Counted from the stretch's first letter, positions 53,701 to 62,386 are shown. The stretch: 64,000 nucleotides of DNA from Aquincolibacterium sp964606385 (GCA_964606385.1 CAZSFZ010000009.1:1-64000); one strand, 5' to 3'. The notes: generated by a model from the letters alone, not told the origin. A program made the numbers and translations.

Positions 53701-53980
53701 CACCTTCATTAAAAAGATCCATGAAGGGCAGCCGAATATCGCGGACGCGATCAAGAACGGCGAACTGCAGCTGATCATCAACACGCCGGAAGGACGCGGC
53801 AGCCAGGTGGACGACAGCTACATCCGCATGATGGCGATCCAGCGCAAGCTGCCGTACGTGACCTCCATCGCGGCGGCGGAAGCGACCGTGGAAGGCATCA
53901 CCGCGGCGAAAAAAGACAAGATCACGCCCAAATCCCTTCAGGATTATTACGGCGTCAAGAAACAGATGGTGGCGGTTTAA
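50759..53980 (+). CDS. carB: Carbamoyl-phosphate synthase large subunit, first paralogue
   Basis: 1073 residues, full two-ATP-grasp enzyme: half 1 (1-400), oligomerisation (400-550), half 2 (550-935), MGS-like allosteric domain (936-1073). Catalytic blocks VIEINPRTSRSSALASKATG and LEANPRASRTVPIVSKVTG are complete. It departs from the usual sequence after the first (MVSTRLAAGLTMDEIPYW instead of AKLAVG type) and its MGS domain has ATEKTSAFL in place of the common ATKGTA. It follows carA by 19 bases. Confidence 0.92.
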   Translation: MPKRNDINKILIIGSGPIIIGQACEFDYSGTQACKALRKEGYEIVLVNSNPATIMTDPEMADQTYIEPLTLESLEKIIAKERPDALLPNLGGQTGLNLSSALYKNGILEKYGVQIIGVKADAIERGEDREVFKATMAQLGIPVPQSATANTVEECEAIAQKIGYPVVIRPAYTMGGTGGGIAYNVEDLRVIALRGLTVSIARQVLIEEAVIGWEELELEVVRDAKNQKITVCFIENVDAMGVHTGDSFCVAPMLTVAPELQKKLQEYSYKIVDAIGVVGGTNIQFAHNKKDGRVVVIEINPRTSRSSALASKATGFPIAMVSTRLAAGLTMDEIPYWRDGSLEKYTPSGEYVVVKFARWAFEKFPKAQDVLGTQMKAVGEVMSIGKNFKEAFQKAIRSLEIGRYGLGGAKDFKQLTVEQLRGRLAHASSERIFLMYEALRKGFSVEELYRMTHIGLWFIQEMKDLVTFEEEIIQNPWDKFTDKDLVKAKEWGFSDRYLAGLFGVSETAVRERRIRLGKIARYEAVPVSGVENAAYYYSTYHVGKEDVAVSRNKKILILGGGPNRIGQGIEFDYTCVHAVMALRAAGYESIMINCNPETVSTDYDTANKLYFEPLTVEDVLTIYEKEKPDGVIVQFGGQTPLNIARQLKDAGVKILGTTPESIAFAEDRELFREKMIELGIPQPESGIARSLEEALGIAERIGYPLMVRPSFVLGGRGMEIIYDEAMLRKYAVEAIKVSPEHPMLIDRFLDKALECEVDALSDGTDAFVTTVMEHIEWAGVHSGDSACSIPSRTISKEHLKQIEDYTAKIAKALSVVGLINVQYAICDGKVYILEANPRASRTVPIVSKVTGVPIARIATEMMLGKKIGDFPQLKNVKARFFGVKEAVFPFNMFPEVDPILGPEMRATGEVMGVGDNFGAAFYKAQEATGAKLPLEGNALLTVAGKDKEMLPPIAKKLISLGFKIFATEKTSAFLTAQKIENTFIKKIHEGQPNIADAIKNGELQLIINTPEGRGSQVDDSYIRMMAIQRKLPYVTSIAAAEATVEGITAAKKDKITPKSLQDYYGVKKQMVAV

Positions 53981-54013
53981 AAGTTTTTAAAGCGGCAGAA
54001 GGCAAACACTCAA

Positions 54014-57000
54014 ATGGCGAAACGAACGGACATCAAGAAGATCCTTATCATCGGTTCCGGCCCGATCATCATCGGTCAGGCCTGCGAATTCGATTATTCC
54101 GGCGCCCAGGCTGTGAAAGCCCTGAAAGAGGAGGGCTATAAGGTCGTCCTGATCAATTCCAACCCCGCGACGATCATGACCGATCCGGAGCTCGCGGACG
54201 CGACCTATATCGAGCCGCTGACCGTGGAATTCCTCGAGAAGGTCATCATGAAGGAAAAGCCCGACGCGGTCCTGCCGACCATGGGTGGACAAACGGGGCT
54301 GAACCTCGCGGTCGAGGCCTTTGAGGCAGGTGTGTTCAAACGTCATAACGTTGAGATGATCGGCGCGAAATACGAAGCGATCAAAAAAGCCGAGAACCGG
54401 GAAGAATTCAAGCGCGCGATGCAGAAGATCGGCCTGGACCTTCCCAAAAGCGATTTCGCGTATTCGCTGGAGGAGGCCGAAAAGGTCGCCGAAAAGATCG
54501 GTTATCCGGTGATCGTCCGCGCGAGTTTCACGCTCGGCGGTTCCGGAAGCGGTGTTTGCCATAATGTCGAGGAGCTCCGGGCTACGGCCCGTACAGGACT
54601 CGACTACAGCCGGGTCCACGAGATCCTGATCGAGGAATCGATCGTCGGGTGGAAGGAATACGAGCTCGAGGTCATGCGGGACAAGAATGATAATTTCGTT
54701 GTGATCTGCTCGATCGAGAACCTGGACCCGATGGGGATCCATACGGGTGATTCCATTACCGTGGCGCCCGCACAGACCCTGACGGACCGGGAATACCAGC
54801 GGATGCGCGACGCCGCCCGCAAGGTTATGTCCGAGATCGGGATCGAGACCGGCGGTTCGAACGTCCAGTTCGCGGTCGATCCCAAAAACGGGCGCATGGT
54901 CATCATTGAAATGAACCCGCGCGTTTCCCGGTCTTCGGCCCTGGCATCCAAAGCCACGGGATTTCCCATCGCGAAATTCGCGGCCAAACTCGCGGTCGGC
55001 CTCACGCTTGATGAGATCCCGAACGATATCACGAAGTACACGCCCGCCTCCTTCGAACCCTCGATCGACTATTGCGTGGTCAAGATCCCGCGTTTTGCTT
55101 TTGAGAAATTCGAAGGGGTGGATGACCGTCTGACCACCCAGATGAAATCCGTGGGGGAGGTGATGTCGATCGGCCGCACTTTTAAGGAATCTTTCCAGAA
55201 AGGCCTGCGTTCGCTCGAGACCAAGCGGTTCGGTTTCGGCGGGGACGGCAAAGATAAGGTTTTCGACCTTGAGCTTAAGACTCGCGCGGCGTACGTGAAA
55301 TTCCTGCATCAGGCCCCGAATGATGGGGAGCTCCGCAAAAAGATCTTCGAACATGTCAAGATCCCGCGCGACGGACGGGTCTTCTATCTGAAATACGCGT
55401 TCCTCGCGGGGTTCACCCTGGAGGAGATCTACAAACAGACAGGCGTTGATCCCTGGTTTCTCGCCCAGCTCAAGCAGATCATCGATCTCGAAAAAGAGCT
55501 TCTGGACGCGCGGGGGGACGAAAAGGAGCGGAAGTCCCTGCTCCGCAAGGCCAAGCAGTACGGATTTTCGGATGTCCAGCTCGCCTTCTTCTGGGGCATG
55601 CGACAGCCCGAGGTAAGAAAGCTCCGGAAAAAAATCGGGATCAAACCGGTTTACAAACTGGTGGATACCTGCGCCGCCGAATTCAAGGCCTATACCCCTT
55701 ATTTTTATTCGACCTATGAGGATGAAGACGAAGCGAACCCCAGCCGCAAAAAGAAGGTCATGATCCTGGGCGGCGGGCCGAACCGGATCGGACAGGGGAT
55801 CGAGTTCGATTACTGCTGCGTGCACGCGGTGTTCGCGCTCAAAAAAATGGGTTATGAGACCATCATGGTCAACTCGAACCCCGAAACGGTCTCAACCGAT
55901 TACGACACGTCCGACAAGCTTTTCTTCGAGCCGCTCACGCTGGAAGACGTGCTCAATATCTATGAGAATGAAAAACCGGTCGGAGTGATCCTGCAGTTGG
56001 GCGGGCAGACCCCTCTTAACCTTGCGAAATCCCTTCTGGCGAACGGCGTCAGGATCCTCGGCACTTCTGTGGACGCGATCGATCGCGCGGAAGACCGGGA
56101 CCGGTTCAAGAAGCTCCTTAAAAAGATCGGTCTCCGTCAGCCCGCGAATGGGATCGCGACCAGCCTCGAAGAAGCCCAGCAGATCGCTAAAGAGATCGGC
56201 TATCCCGTGGTGATCCGGCCGTCCTACGTGCTCGGCGGGCGCGCGATGGAGATCGTCTATGACCAGACCTCGCTCAAGAAATACATGAAGACCGCTGTCG
56301 AGGCGAGCGATGACCAGCCTATTCTGATCGATAAATTCCTTGAGGATGCGACCGAAATGGACGTGGACCTTATTTCGGACGGGAAGACAGCCGTTGTGGG
56401 CTCGGTGATGGAACATATTGAAGAGGCCGGCATCCATTCGGGCGACAGCGCGTCCGTGATCCCTCCCTTTTCTGTTTCTCGTGAGATCGTCGAAGAGATC
56501 GTCCAAAAGACCAAACAGATCGCCAAGGAACTGCATGTCGTGGGCCTCATGAACGTCCAGTACGCGATCCAGAAGGACCAGGTCTATTGCCTGGAGGTGA
56601 ATCCGCGCGCTTCCCGGACCGTGCCTTTCGTGAGCAAAACGATCGGGGTGCCGCTCGCGAAGCTCGCGGCCCAGCTCATGGTCGGGAAAACCTTAAAAGA
56701 TCTCAAATTCACCGAAGAGATCATCCCGAAACACGTCGCGGTGAAAGAATCCGTGTTCCCGTTCGTGAAATTTCCGGGCGTGGACATCATCCTGTCCCCC
56801 GAAATGAAATCCACCGGGGAAGTGATGGGGATCGATAAGGATTTCGGGAAGGCTTTCTATAAATCGCAGGATGCGGCGATGTCCCATATCCCGCGCAAAG
56901 GCACGGTTTTTATCAGCGTCAAGGATACCGACAAACCGAAGATCGCCGAGGTCGCGAGGGATTTCCACCGGCTTGGTTTCAAGGTCGTTTCGACCAAAGG

Positions 57001-57304
57001 CACCGCGCAGGTCCTGAGGGATTACCGGGTTCCCGTCCAGGAGATCCTGAAGATCACCGAGGGAAGCCCCCACATCGGGGACTGGGTCAAAACCAAGAAG
57101 ATGGATCTCATTATCAACACGCCGAGCGGCAAGGGCCCCATGCTGGACGAGGGCAAGATCCGTTCACTCGCGGTCTCTTTCAATATTCCCTGCATCACGA
57201 CCTTGAGCGCCGCGCGCGCCGCGATCCGGGGACTTCAGGCTGTCAAGGACGATGACCTGGATGTGCGGTCGATCCAGGATTATCAGGGGATGAATAGCAA
57301 ATAA
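54014..57304 (+). CDS. carB: Carbamoyl-phosphate synthase large subunit, second paralogue
   Basis: 1096 residues with the same domain order and complete catalytic blocks (IIEMNPRVSRSSALASKATG, LEVNPRASRTVPFVSKTIG). It is closer to the textbook type: AKFAAKLAVGLTLDEIP in half 1 and STKGTAQVL in the MGS domain. It lies 33 bases after the first carB and is clearly divergent from it, with two indels around residues 340-420, so not an assembly duplicate. Confidence 0.92.
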   Translation: MAKRTDIKKILIIGSGPIIIGQACEFDYSGAQAVKALKEEGYKVVLINSNPATIMTDPELADATYIEPLTVEFLEKVIMKEKPDAVLPTMGGQTGLNLAVEAFEAGVFKRHNVEMIGAKYEAIKKAENREEFKRAMQKIGLDLPKSDFAYSLEEAEKVAEKIGYPVIVRASFTLGGSGSGVCHNVEELRATARTGLDYSRVHEILIEESIVGWKEYELEVMRDKNDNFVVICSIENLDPMGIHTGDSITVAPAQTLTDREYQRMRDAARKVMSEIGIETGGSNVQFAVDPKNGRMVIIEMNPRVSRSSALASKATGFPIAKFAAKLAVGLTLDEIPNDITKYTPASFEPSIDYCVVKIPRFAFEKFEGVDDRLTTQMKSVGEVMSIGRTFKESFQKGLRSLETKRFGFGGDGKDKVFDLELKTRAAYVKFLHQAPNDGELRKKIFEHVKIPRDGRVFYLKYAFLAGFTLEEIYKQTGVDPWFLAQLKQIIDLEKELLDARGDEKERKSLLRKAKQYGFSDVQLAFFWGMRQPEVRKLRKKIGIKPVYKLVDTCAAEFKAYTPYFYSTYEDEDEANPSRKKKVMILGGGPNRIGQGIEFDYCCVHAVFALKKMGYETIMVNSNPETVSTDYDTSDKLFFEPLTLEDVLNIYENEKPVGVILQLGGQTPLNLAKSLLANGVRILGTSVDAIDRAEDRDRFKKLLKKIGLRQPANGIATSLEEAQQIAKEIGYPVVIRPSYVLGGRAMEIVYDQTSLKKYMKTAVEASDDQPILIDKFLEDATEMDVDLISDGKTAVVGSVMEHIEEAGIHSGDSASVIPPFSVSREIVEEIVQKTKQIAKELHVVGLMNVQYAIQKDQVYCLEVNPRASRTVPFVSKTIGVPLAKLAAQLMVGKTLKDLKFTEEIIPKHVAVKESVFPFVKFPGVDIILSPEMKSTGEVMGIDKDFGKAFYKSQDAAMSHIPRKGTVFISVKDTDKPKIAEVARDFHRLGFKVVSTKGTAQVLRDYRVPVQEILKITEGSPHIGDWVKTKKMDLIINTPSGKGPMLDEGKIRSLAVSFNIPCITTLSAARAAIRGLQAVKDDDLDVRSIQDYQGMNSK

Positions 57305-57340
57305 TTTGCTGCGGTTGTATCAACATAAAAGGAAAGTACT

Positions 57341-59917
57341 TTGATCAGTTCAGGAGTGAGAGGTCTCGATAAGGTCACGACGGGGCTCCGCCTCGGCGAT
57401 AACGTCGTCTGGCAGGTCGATGCCATCCATCATTACGTGGAATTCGTCACGCCTTTCGTGCAAAAAGCCCTCGAAGAAAAACGCCGGCTTGTCTACATCC
57501 GCTTCGCCAATCACGAACCTCTTCTTAAAGAGAATCCCAATATCAAGGTCTACAAGCTCGACCCGCATATCGGATTCGAACCTTTTTCCGCGGAGATCCA
57601 CAGCATCGCGAAAAAAGAAGGCGAAGGCGTTTTTTATGTGTTCGACTGCCTCTCCGACCTTCTCTCGGCCTGGGCCAATGACCTCATGATCGGGAATTTC
57701 TTCAAGATCACCTGCCCGTACCTTTATGAACTCAACACGATCGCCTATTTCGCGCTCTTGCGGAGCCGGCATTCGTTCAAGACCGTCGCGCGCATCCGCG
57801 ACACGACCCAGCTTTTGATCGATCTCTATTACTATCACGGCGATTGTTACGTCCATTTCCTCAAGGTCTGGAACCGGTATTCCCCGACGATGTTCCTGCC
57901 GCATGTCCGTCAGAAGGACAAATTCGTTCCCATCGCCAACAGCGCCGACACGGCGAAGGTTTTTTCGGAGATCTTCAAGAAAGGCGCCAAGAGCGCCAAA
58001 CGAAACCTGGATTACTGGGACCAGCTTTTCATGAAGGCCGAAGACCTGGCGGGGCAGAAGAAGGCCTCCCGCGAGGTTAAGGAACAGATGATGGACCAGC
58101 TATGCCGGATTGTCCTGGCCCGCGATGAAAAAATGCTGGGGTTGGCCAAGGCAAACCTTGAGCTGGATGACCTGCTCACGATCAAATCAAGGATGATCGG
58201 GACCGGGTTCATCGGCGGCAAATCGGTCGGGATGCTGATCGCCCGGAGCATTTTATCAAAGGAGAAATCCCTCGAGGCCGAAAAACTTTTTGAACCGCAC
58301 GATTCCTTTTATATCGGGTCTGATGTTTTTTACACGTATATCGTGGAGAACGGCCTGTGGAAAGACCATATGGCCCAGCGGACCCCTGAAGGTTATTTTG
58401 ATGTCGCCGGAAAACTCCACGATGAGCTGGCGCGCGGCGTGTTCCCGGAAGAGATCAAGGACCAGTTCCAGCAGATGATCGAATATTTCGGGCAATCGCC
58501 GATCATCGTCCGTTCGAGCAGCCTTCTCGAGGATAGTTACGGGAACGCGTTCGCGGGAAAGTATGAAAGTGTTTTTCTTGTGAATCAGGGCACGCCCGAC
58601 GAGCGGTTCGTGAAGTTCGTTGAGGCGGTGAGAAGGATCTACGCGTCTACCATGAACCCGGATGCCCTGGCCTACCGCCGGCAGCGCGGCCTCGACCAGA
58701 TGGACGAGCAGATGGCGCTTCTGGTGCAGCGCGTTTCGGGCGCCTATCACCAGGATTATTTTTTTCCGGACGCGGCCGGCGTCGGGATCTCGCAGAATGT
58801 TTTCGTCTGGAAAAATGGTTTGGACCCCAAGGCGGGCATGTTGCGCCTTGTGTTGGGGCTTGGCACCCGCGCGGTGAACCGCGTGGAAGGGGATTACCCG
58901 CGTGTTGTGGCGCTGGATGAACCGCTTCTCAAGGCTTACGCCGGGATGGCGGCGACCCAGCGGTTCTCCCAGCATGAAGTCGACGTGCTCAACATCAAAG
59001 AAAACGCGCTGCAGACGGTCTCTTTCAGGAAGCTGCTGAAGGAAAAAATGGAAATGCCGCTGGAGCTTTTGGCGATCAAGGACCATGAGGTCGCGGAAAA
59101 GTTAAAAGAAATGGGTTCGGAGGAGGAACCCTGGATCATCACGTTCGACGAGCTTCTCTCAAAGACGGAATTTTCCGGGATCATGCAGAAGATCCTGAAA
59201 TCGCTGGAAACGGCCTACGGGTATCCCGTGGATATCGAGTTCACGGTGAATTTCAAGAAGAACGGCGCTTTCCAGGTGAACCTGCTCCAGTGCCGTCCGA
59301 TGCAGACCAAGGGCCTGGGCCATCGCGTGAAGATCCCTAAAACGATCGCGAAGGACAAGATCCTTTTCCAGGCGAAAGGGAATTTTCTGGGCGGGAACAT
59401 CCTGCAGGCGATCGACAAGATCATCTACGTGGATCCCCAAGCCTATTGCGCGCTCGAGACGCAATCCGACCGGTATGATGTCGCGCGCGCGGTGGGAGAG
59501 CTCAACCGCATGATCGGAAGCCGGGACCGCATGGCCGTGATGCTCCTCGGGCCCGGCCGGTGGGGGACGACGACCCCGTCGCTTGGGGTGCCGGTTTCAT
59601 TCGCCGAGATCAACCATATCACTATCCTGGGGGAGATCGCGTTTGTGTCGGAGAATGCGTCCCCCGAGATCTCTTTCGGGACGCACTTTTTCCAGGACCT
59701 CGTGGAGACGGGGATCTTTTACGTGGCGCTTTTCCCCGATGACGCCGGGACTTTCATGAATCAGAAATTTTTTGACGCGGCCCCCAAAACGCTCCGGAAA
59801 CTCGCGCCGGAATACAAGAAGTACAAGCACGTGATCAAGGTCTGCGACGTCAAAAAAGAGCATCTCAAGATCGCGGCGGACATCCTCTCCCAAAAAGTCG
59901 TCTGTTACTTCGAATAA
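57341..59917 (+). CDS. PEP-synthase-like ATP-grasp protein with KaiC/RecA-like N-terminal domain
   Basis: 858 residues. The N-terminal ~230 residues (GVRGLDKVTTGLRLGDNVVW) look like a KaiC/Rad55-type RecA fold that has lost its Walker A GxxxxGK(T/S). The rest is the PEP/pyruvate-binding ATP-grasp domain of PEP synthase and PPDK, with PIIVRSSSLLEDSYGNAFAG, QMALLVQRVSG and NLLQCRPMQTKG. The phosphohistidine swivelling domain and the PEP-binding barrel are absent, so normal PEP synthesis is not possible from this chain. Function unknown; begins 36 bases after carB2. The start is the TTG at 57341. Confidence 0.75.
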   Translation: MISSGVRGLDKVTTGLRLGDNVVWQVDAIHHYVEFVTPFVQKALEEKRRLVYIRFANHEPLLKENPNIKVYKLDPHIGFEPFSAEIHSIAKKEGEGVFYVFDCLSDLLSAWANDLMIGNFFKITCPYLYELNTIAYFALLRSRHSFKTVARIRDTTQLLIDLYYYHGDCYVHFLKVWNRYSPTMFLPHVRQKDKFVPIANSADTAKVFSEIFKKGAKSAKRNLDYWDQLFMKAEDLAGQKKASREVKEQMMDQLCRIVLARDEKMLGLAKANLELDDLLTIKSRMIGTGFIGGKSVGMLIARSILSKEKSLEAEKLFEPHDSFYIGSDVFYTYIVENGLWKDHMAQRTPEGYFDVAGKLHDELARGVFPEEIKDQFQQMIEYFGQSPIIVRSSSLLEDSYGNAFAGKYESVFLVNQGTPDERFVKFVEAVRRIYASTMNPDALAYRRQRGLDQMDEQMALLVQRVSGAYHQDYFFPDAAGVGISQNVFVWKNGLDPKAGMLRLVLGLGTRAVNRVEGDYPRVVALDEPLLKAYAGMAATQRFSQHEVDVLNIKENALQTVSFRKLLKEKMEMPLELLAIKDHEVAEKLKEMGSEEEPWIITFDELLSKTEFSGIMQKILKSLETAYGYPVDIEFTVNFKKNGAFQVNLLQCRPMQTKGLGHRVKIPKTIAKDKILFQAKGNFLGGNILQAIDKIIYVDPQAYCALETQSDRYDVARAVGELNRMIGSRDRMAVMLLGPGRWGTTTPSLGVPVSFAEINHITILGEIAFVSENASPEISFGTHFFQDLVETGIFYVALFPDDAGTFMNQKFFDAAPKTLRKLAPEYKKYKHVIKVCDVKKEHLKIAADILSQKVVCYFE

Positions 59918-59958
59918 TTCCCTCTCCTCGTTCCGGCCGCTTCTTTCGCCGCGTTCAT

Positions 59959-59987
59959 TTGCCAATCCGGATCTGGCGTGTTAGTTT
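59959..59987 (+). promoter_or_regulatory. Promoter of the rlpA leader
   Basis: TTGCCA (59959-59964), 17 bases, TAGTTT (59982-59987). Predicted start about 59994, directly before AAGGGCAAAACC. Confidence 0.55.
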
Positions 59988-59992
59988 TTAAA

Positions 59993-60136
59993 TAAGGGCA
60001 AAACCTGAGAGATCAGGTGACGTCCGCCGCATGGCGCGGCGGACCCGCGGAAATGTCCCGCGGGCAAAACCACAATCCCGAACGCTTGAGCCTGTGAGAA
60101 TCTTCAAGCGAGGGAAGTTGGGTTGCCGGGAGGTAG
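59993..60136 (+). promoter_or_regulatory. Structured 5' leader before rlpA, riboswitch candidate
   Basis: Four successive hairpins: ACCTGA-GAGA-TCAGGT, GTCCGCCGC-loop-GCGGCGGAC, CCCGCGG-loop-CCGCGGG and CGCTTGA-loop-TCAAGCG. The opening GGGCAAA-hairpin-GACG resembles a c-di-GMP-I (GEMM) start, and GGGTTGCCGGGAGG near the end contains the ribosome-binding site. The canonical CAAAGCC segment is missing. Either a diverged or an undescribed structured RNA. Confidence 0.5.
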
Positions 60137-60142
60137 GCTCTC

Positions 60143-60628
60143 GTGACGGATGCTGTGAGAAGGTTTCTTGCCGCTTTCATCTTCATGACCCTGCCGTTCG
60201 TGTACGCGCAGCCCGTTTCTTTTTCCCAGGATCTCGCGTTGAGTCCCGGGACCTCTCCGTCGGCTTTCTCACTGTTTTCAACGGCAGGGGATGTGATGGT
60301 TCCCGGGGCCGTTTTTTACGGGACCGCGTCCTGGTACAGCCGGTCCGATCGCGGCGTCAAAAAGAGAACAGCGAGCGGCGCTGTTTTTGATCACTCGAAA
60401 AAGACCTGCGCCGCGTGGGGATTGCCGTTCGGGACCCGGGTCCGGGTGACCAATCTGGAGAACGGGCGTTCCGTGATCTGCACCGTGAATGACCGCGGGC
60501 CTTCGAAAAAACTCAAACGCCTGGTGGACCTGACTAAAAGCTCTTTCAAGGAGATCGCGAACCCCCGGCACGGCCTTATCCGGGTTAGCGTGGTCCCTCT
60601 TGAGGCCGACTCAAAAGGATCCCTCTGA
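60143..60628 (+). CDS. rlpA: RlpA-like septal-ring/peptidoglycan-binding lipoprotein-type protein
   Basis: 161 residues, GTG start with GGGAGGT upstream; GTG 60155 is an alternative. Signal peptide (VYAQP), then a double-psi beta-barrel RlpA domain: YGTASWYS, TASGAVFDHS, LPFGTRVRVTNLENGRS, VNDRGP and LVDLTKSSFKEI. In lytic RlpA the segment before LPFGT reads AAH; here it is AAW. No lipobox Cys and no SPOR domain. Preceded by a structured leader. Confidence 0.85.
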   Translation: MTDAVRRFLAAFIFMTLPFVYAQPVSFSQDLALSPGTSPSAFSLFSTAGDVMVPGAVFYGTASWYSRSDRGVKKRTASGAVFDHSKKTCAAWGLPFGTRVRVTNLENGRSVICTVNDRGPSKKLKRLVDLTKSSFKEIANPRHGLIRVSVVPLEADSKGSL

Positions 60629-60674
60629 ATTTGCGCTGGTCATCCCCCGGGTTCGATGCTAGATTATCCCCGCC

Positions 60675-61052
60675 ATGCAGAGAATCGCTAAGATATTCAC
60701 CACTTTTTTTGTTTTGTTCGCCTTCGTTTGTCCTTTGATGGCCGGGGAGGTGGCACCGGAAGCGGACATTCAAAATAACGGGACGTTTATGCGTAAAGCC
60801 CAGCGCGGGTTCCTCAATATCGCGCTCTCTCCTTTTGAGATCTCCAACGAACTTGCCAAAGAGGTCCGGAAAGACACCCTGCCGCCGAGTTGGATCGCCG
60901 GAGCGGGCCGCGGCGCTTTCTACATGGTGGGACGTGCTTTGGTGGGCGTGTATGAGCTGGTGACTTTTCCGATCCCTTATCCCGCGAATTATCAGCCGAT
61001 CCTTAAGCCCGAATTTCCCTGGGAACTCGCCGAGAATAAACCGAATTTCTAA
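60675..61052 (+). CDS. TIGR04073-family exported protein
   Basis: 125 residues: signal peptide (LMAGE near 24), then RKAQRGFLNIALSPFEIS, a hydrophobic middle (GAGRGAFYMVGRALVGVYE) and the ending VTFPIPYPANYQPILKPEF. This matches the exosortase-system-associated TIGR04073 family found in PVC-type lineages; function unknown. No exosortase is in the window. Its stop overlaps the end of lpxB (convergent). Confidence 0.7.
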   Translation: MQRIAKIFTTFFVLFAFVCPLMAGEVAPEADIQNNGTFMRKAQRGFLNIALSPFEISNELAKEVRKDTLPPSWIAGAGRGAFYMVGRALVGVYELVTFPIPYPANYQPILKPEFPWELAENKPNF

Positions 61053-62182
61053 CGAGTAAGAAAAGCGAGCACTTCTTTCGCGGCGCGCGTGCTCGCGCCT
61101 TTTTCCCCGAGTTTTTCCCGCACTTGACGGAACTCTTCTTTCATTTTCTTCTGTAATTCCGGGCTTTGGAGGAACACTTTCGCTTCGTGGGCGAGCGTTT
61201 CGGAATGGGCGTCCTGCTGGATGAACTCCGGGATCACGCGGGTATCGGCAAGAAGGTTCACAAGCCCGAGGTAGGGAACTTTGATCAGGCGTTTTCCGAG
61301 GAAGTACGTCGACCAGCTTGCTTTATAGAGCAGAAAGAACGGCGTTCCGAGGAGCGCCGTCTCAAGCGTGGCGGTGCCGGAAGCCACATACGCGAAATCC
61401 ATCGATTTGACGAGTTCGTAGAAGGGAACCGAAGGACATTGAACTTCAAGGTCTGATCCGTGGAGTAGTGCGTCATAGACTTCCGGCCGGACGTTCAGCG
61501 ACCTGGAAATAAAAAAAGACGCTTCCGGAATATCTTTTTTCAGCAAAGCGGCCGCCTGGAGCATGACGGGGAGGATCCTTTTCACCTCTTTTTCTCTCGA
61601 GCCTGAAAAAAGGCCGATCGCTTTTTGCCCCGGGGCGATGCCGATCCTGGCGCGTAGCACTGCCGCTTCCGGAAGGACCGGGATCGCATCCAGCAGGGGA
61701 TGCCCCACAAATTTGACGGCCACACCCTCCTTTTCATAAAAATCTTTCTCGAAGGGAAGGATCACAAGCATCTCACGGATATGTTTCTTCACAATATGGA
61801 TCCGGCGCTTGCCCCAGGCCCAGAGTTGCGGCGAGATGTAATAAAGCACCGGAGCATTTGCGGGGAGCTTTTTGGCAAGCCGGAGATTGAAAGCCGGAGA
61901 ATCGATCAGGACCACGGCATCCGGCTTCTCATCCCGGATATTCGCAAGCGTTTCGTTGAAGATCTTCAGGTACTTGAAATAGTTCCGGAGGACATCCCCC
62001 AGGCCGAGCGCGGAGATCTTTGTCATGTCGTTAAAGACCTGCATGCCTGCCGCCTGCATTTTTGCGCCGCCCACGCCGCAAAAAACCGTATCCGGCACGA
62101 GCTTTTGGATCTCCGAGATCAGATGAGCGCCGTGGAGATCGCCCGAGGCTTCACAAGCGACGAGGAATATCTTTTTAGACAT
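61049..62182 (-). CDS. lpxB: Lipid-A-disaccharide synthase
   Basis: 377 residues, GT19 enzyme joining lipid X and UDP-diacylglucosamine. Blocks VACEASGDLHGAHLI, CGVGGAKMQAAG, PQLWAWGKRRI, GHPLLDAI, SGSREKEVKRILP and ASGTATLETALLG are family standard. With lpxC, lpxA and lpxI it completes most of the early lipid A route in the window. Convergent with the TIGR04073 gene, overlapping by four bases. Confidence 0.94.
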   Translation of the reverse strand: MSKKIFLVACEASGDLHGAHLISEIQKLVPDTVFCGVGGAKMQAAGMQVFNDMTKISALGLGDVLRNYFKYLKIFNETLANIRDEKPDAVVLIDSPAFNLRLAKKLPANAPVLYYISPQLWAWGKRRIHIVKKHIREMLVILPFEKDFYEKEGVAVKFVGHPLLDAIPVLPEAAVLRARIGIAPGQKAIGLFSGSREKEVKRILPVMLQAAALLKKDIPEASFFISRSLNVRPEVYDALLHGSDLEVQCPSVPFYELVKSMDFAYVASGTATLETALLGTPFFLLYKASWSTYFLGKRLIKVPYLGLVNLLADTRVIPEFIQQDAHSETLAHEAKVFLQSPELQKKMKEEFRQVREKLGEKGASTRAAKEVLAFLTR

Positions 62183-62203
62183 AGAATTCGGCGGTTGTAT
62201 TTA

Positions 62204-62331
62204 AATTCGAAATACGAAGCGCGAAATCCGAAACAAAATTTAAACCCGAATTTCTTAATGTCTCAAGCGTTTTAAATTTTGGTAATTCGAATTTGTTTCG
62301 AGTTTCGGATTTAGGATTTCGGATTTTGGCC
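62204..62331. repeat. Dispersed repeat, CGAAATCCGAAAC/TTTCGGATTTCGG type
   Basis: AT-rich inverted repeats such as CGAAATCCGAAACAAA and TTTGTTTCGAGTTTCGGATTT fill the gap between lpxB and the GnnA-like gene. The pattern is a known intergenic repeat type in other phyla. No gene is seen. Confidence 0.65.
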
Positions 62332-62386
62332 ATAGAGGTTATGAATTCATCAAAAGCCGTTTAGGAAAGCCAGGTTCGATCTCATT

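Noticed and set aside
53987..55825. 612-codon minus-strand open frame opposite carB2
   Set aside because: Covers strongly conserved CPSase coding sequence on the plus strand; its composition is that of a reverse-complement shadow.
50759..57304. carB duplication as an assembly artefact
   Set aside because: The two copies differ throughout at the DNA and protein level and have indels, so they are real paralogues.
59993..60142. Canonical c-di-GMP-I riboswitch
   Set aside because: The start looks right but the GACGCAAAGCC core and receptor loop are not found; kept as a structured RNA of unknown class.
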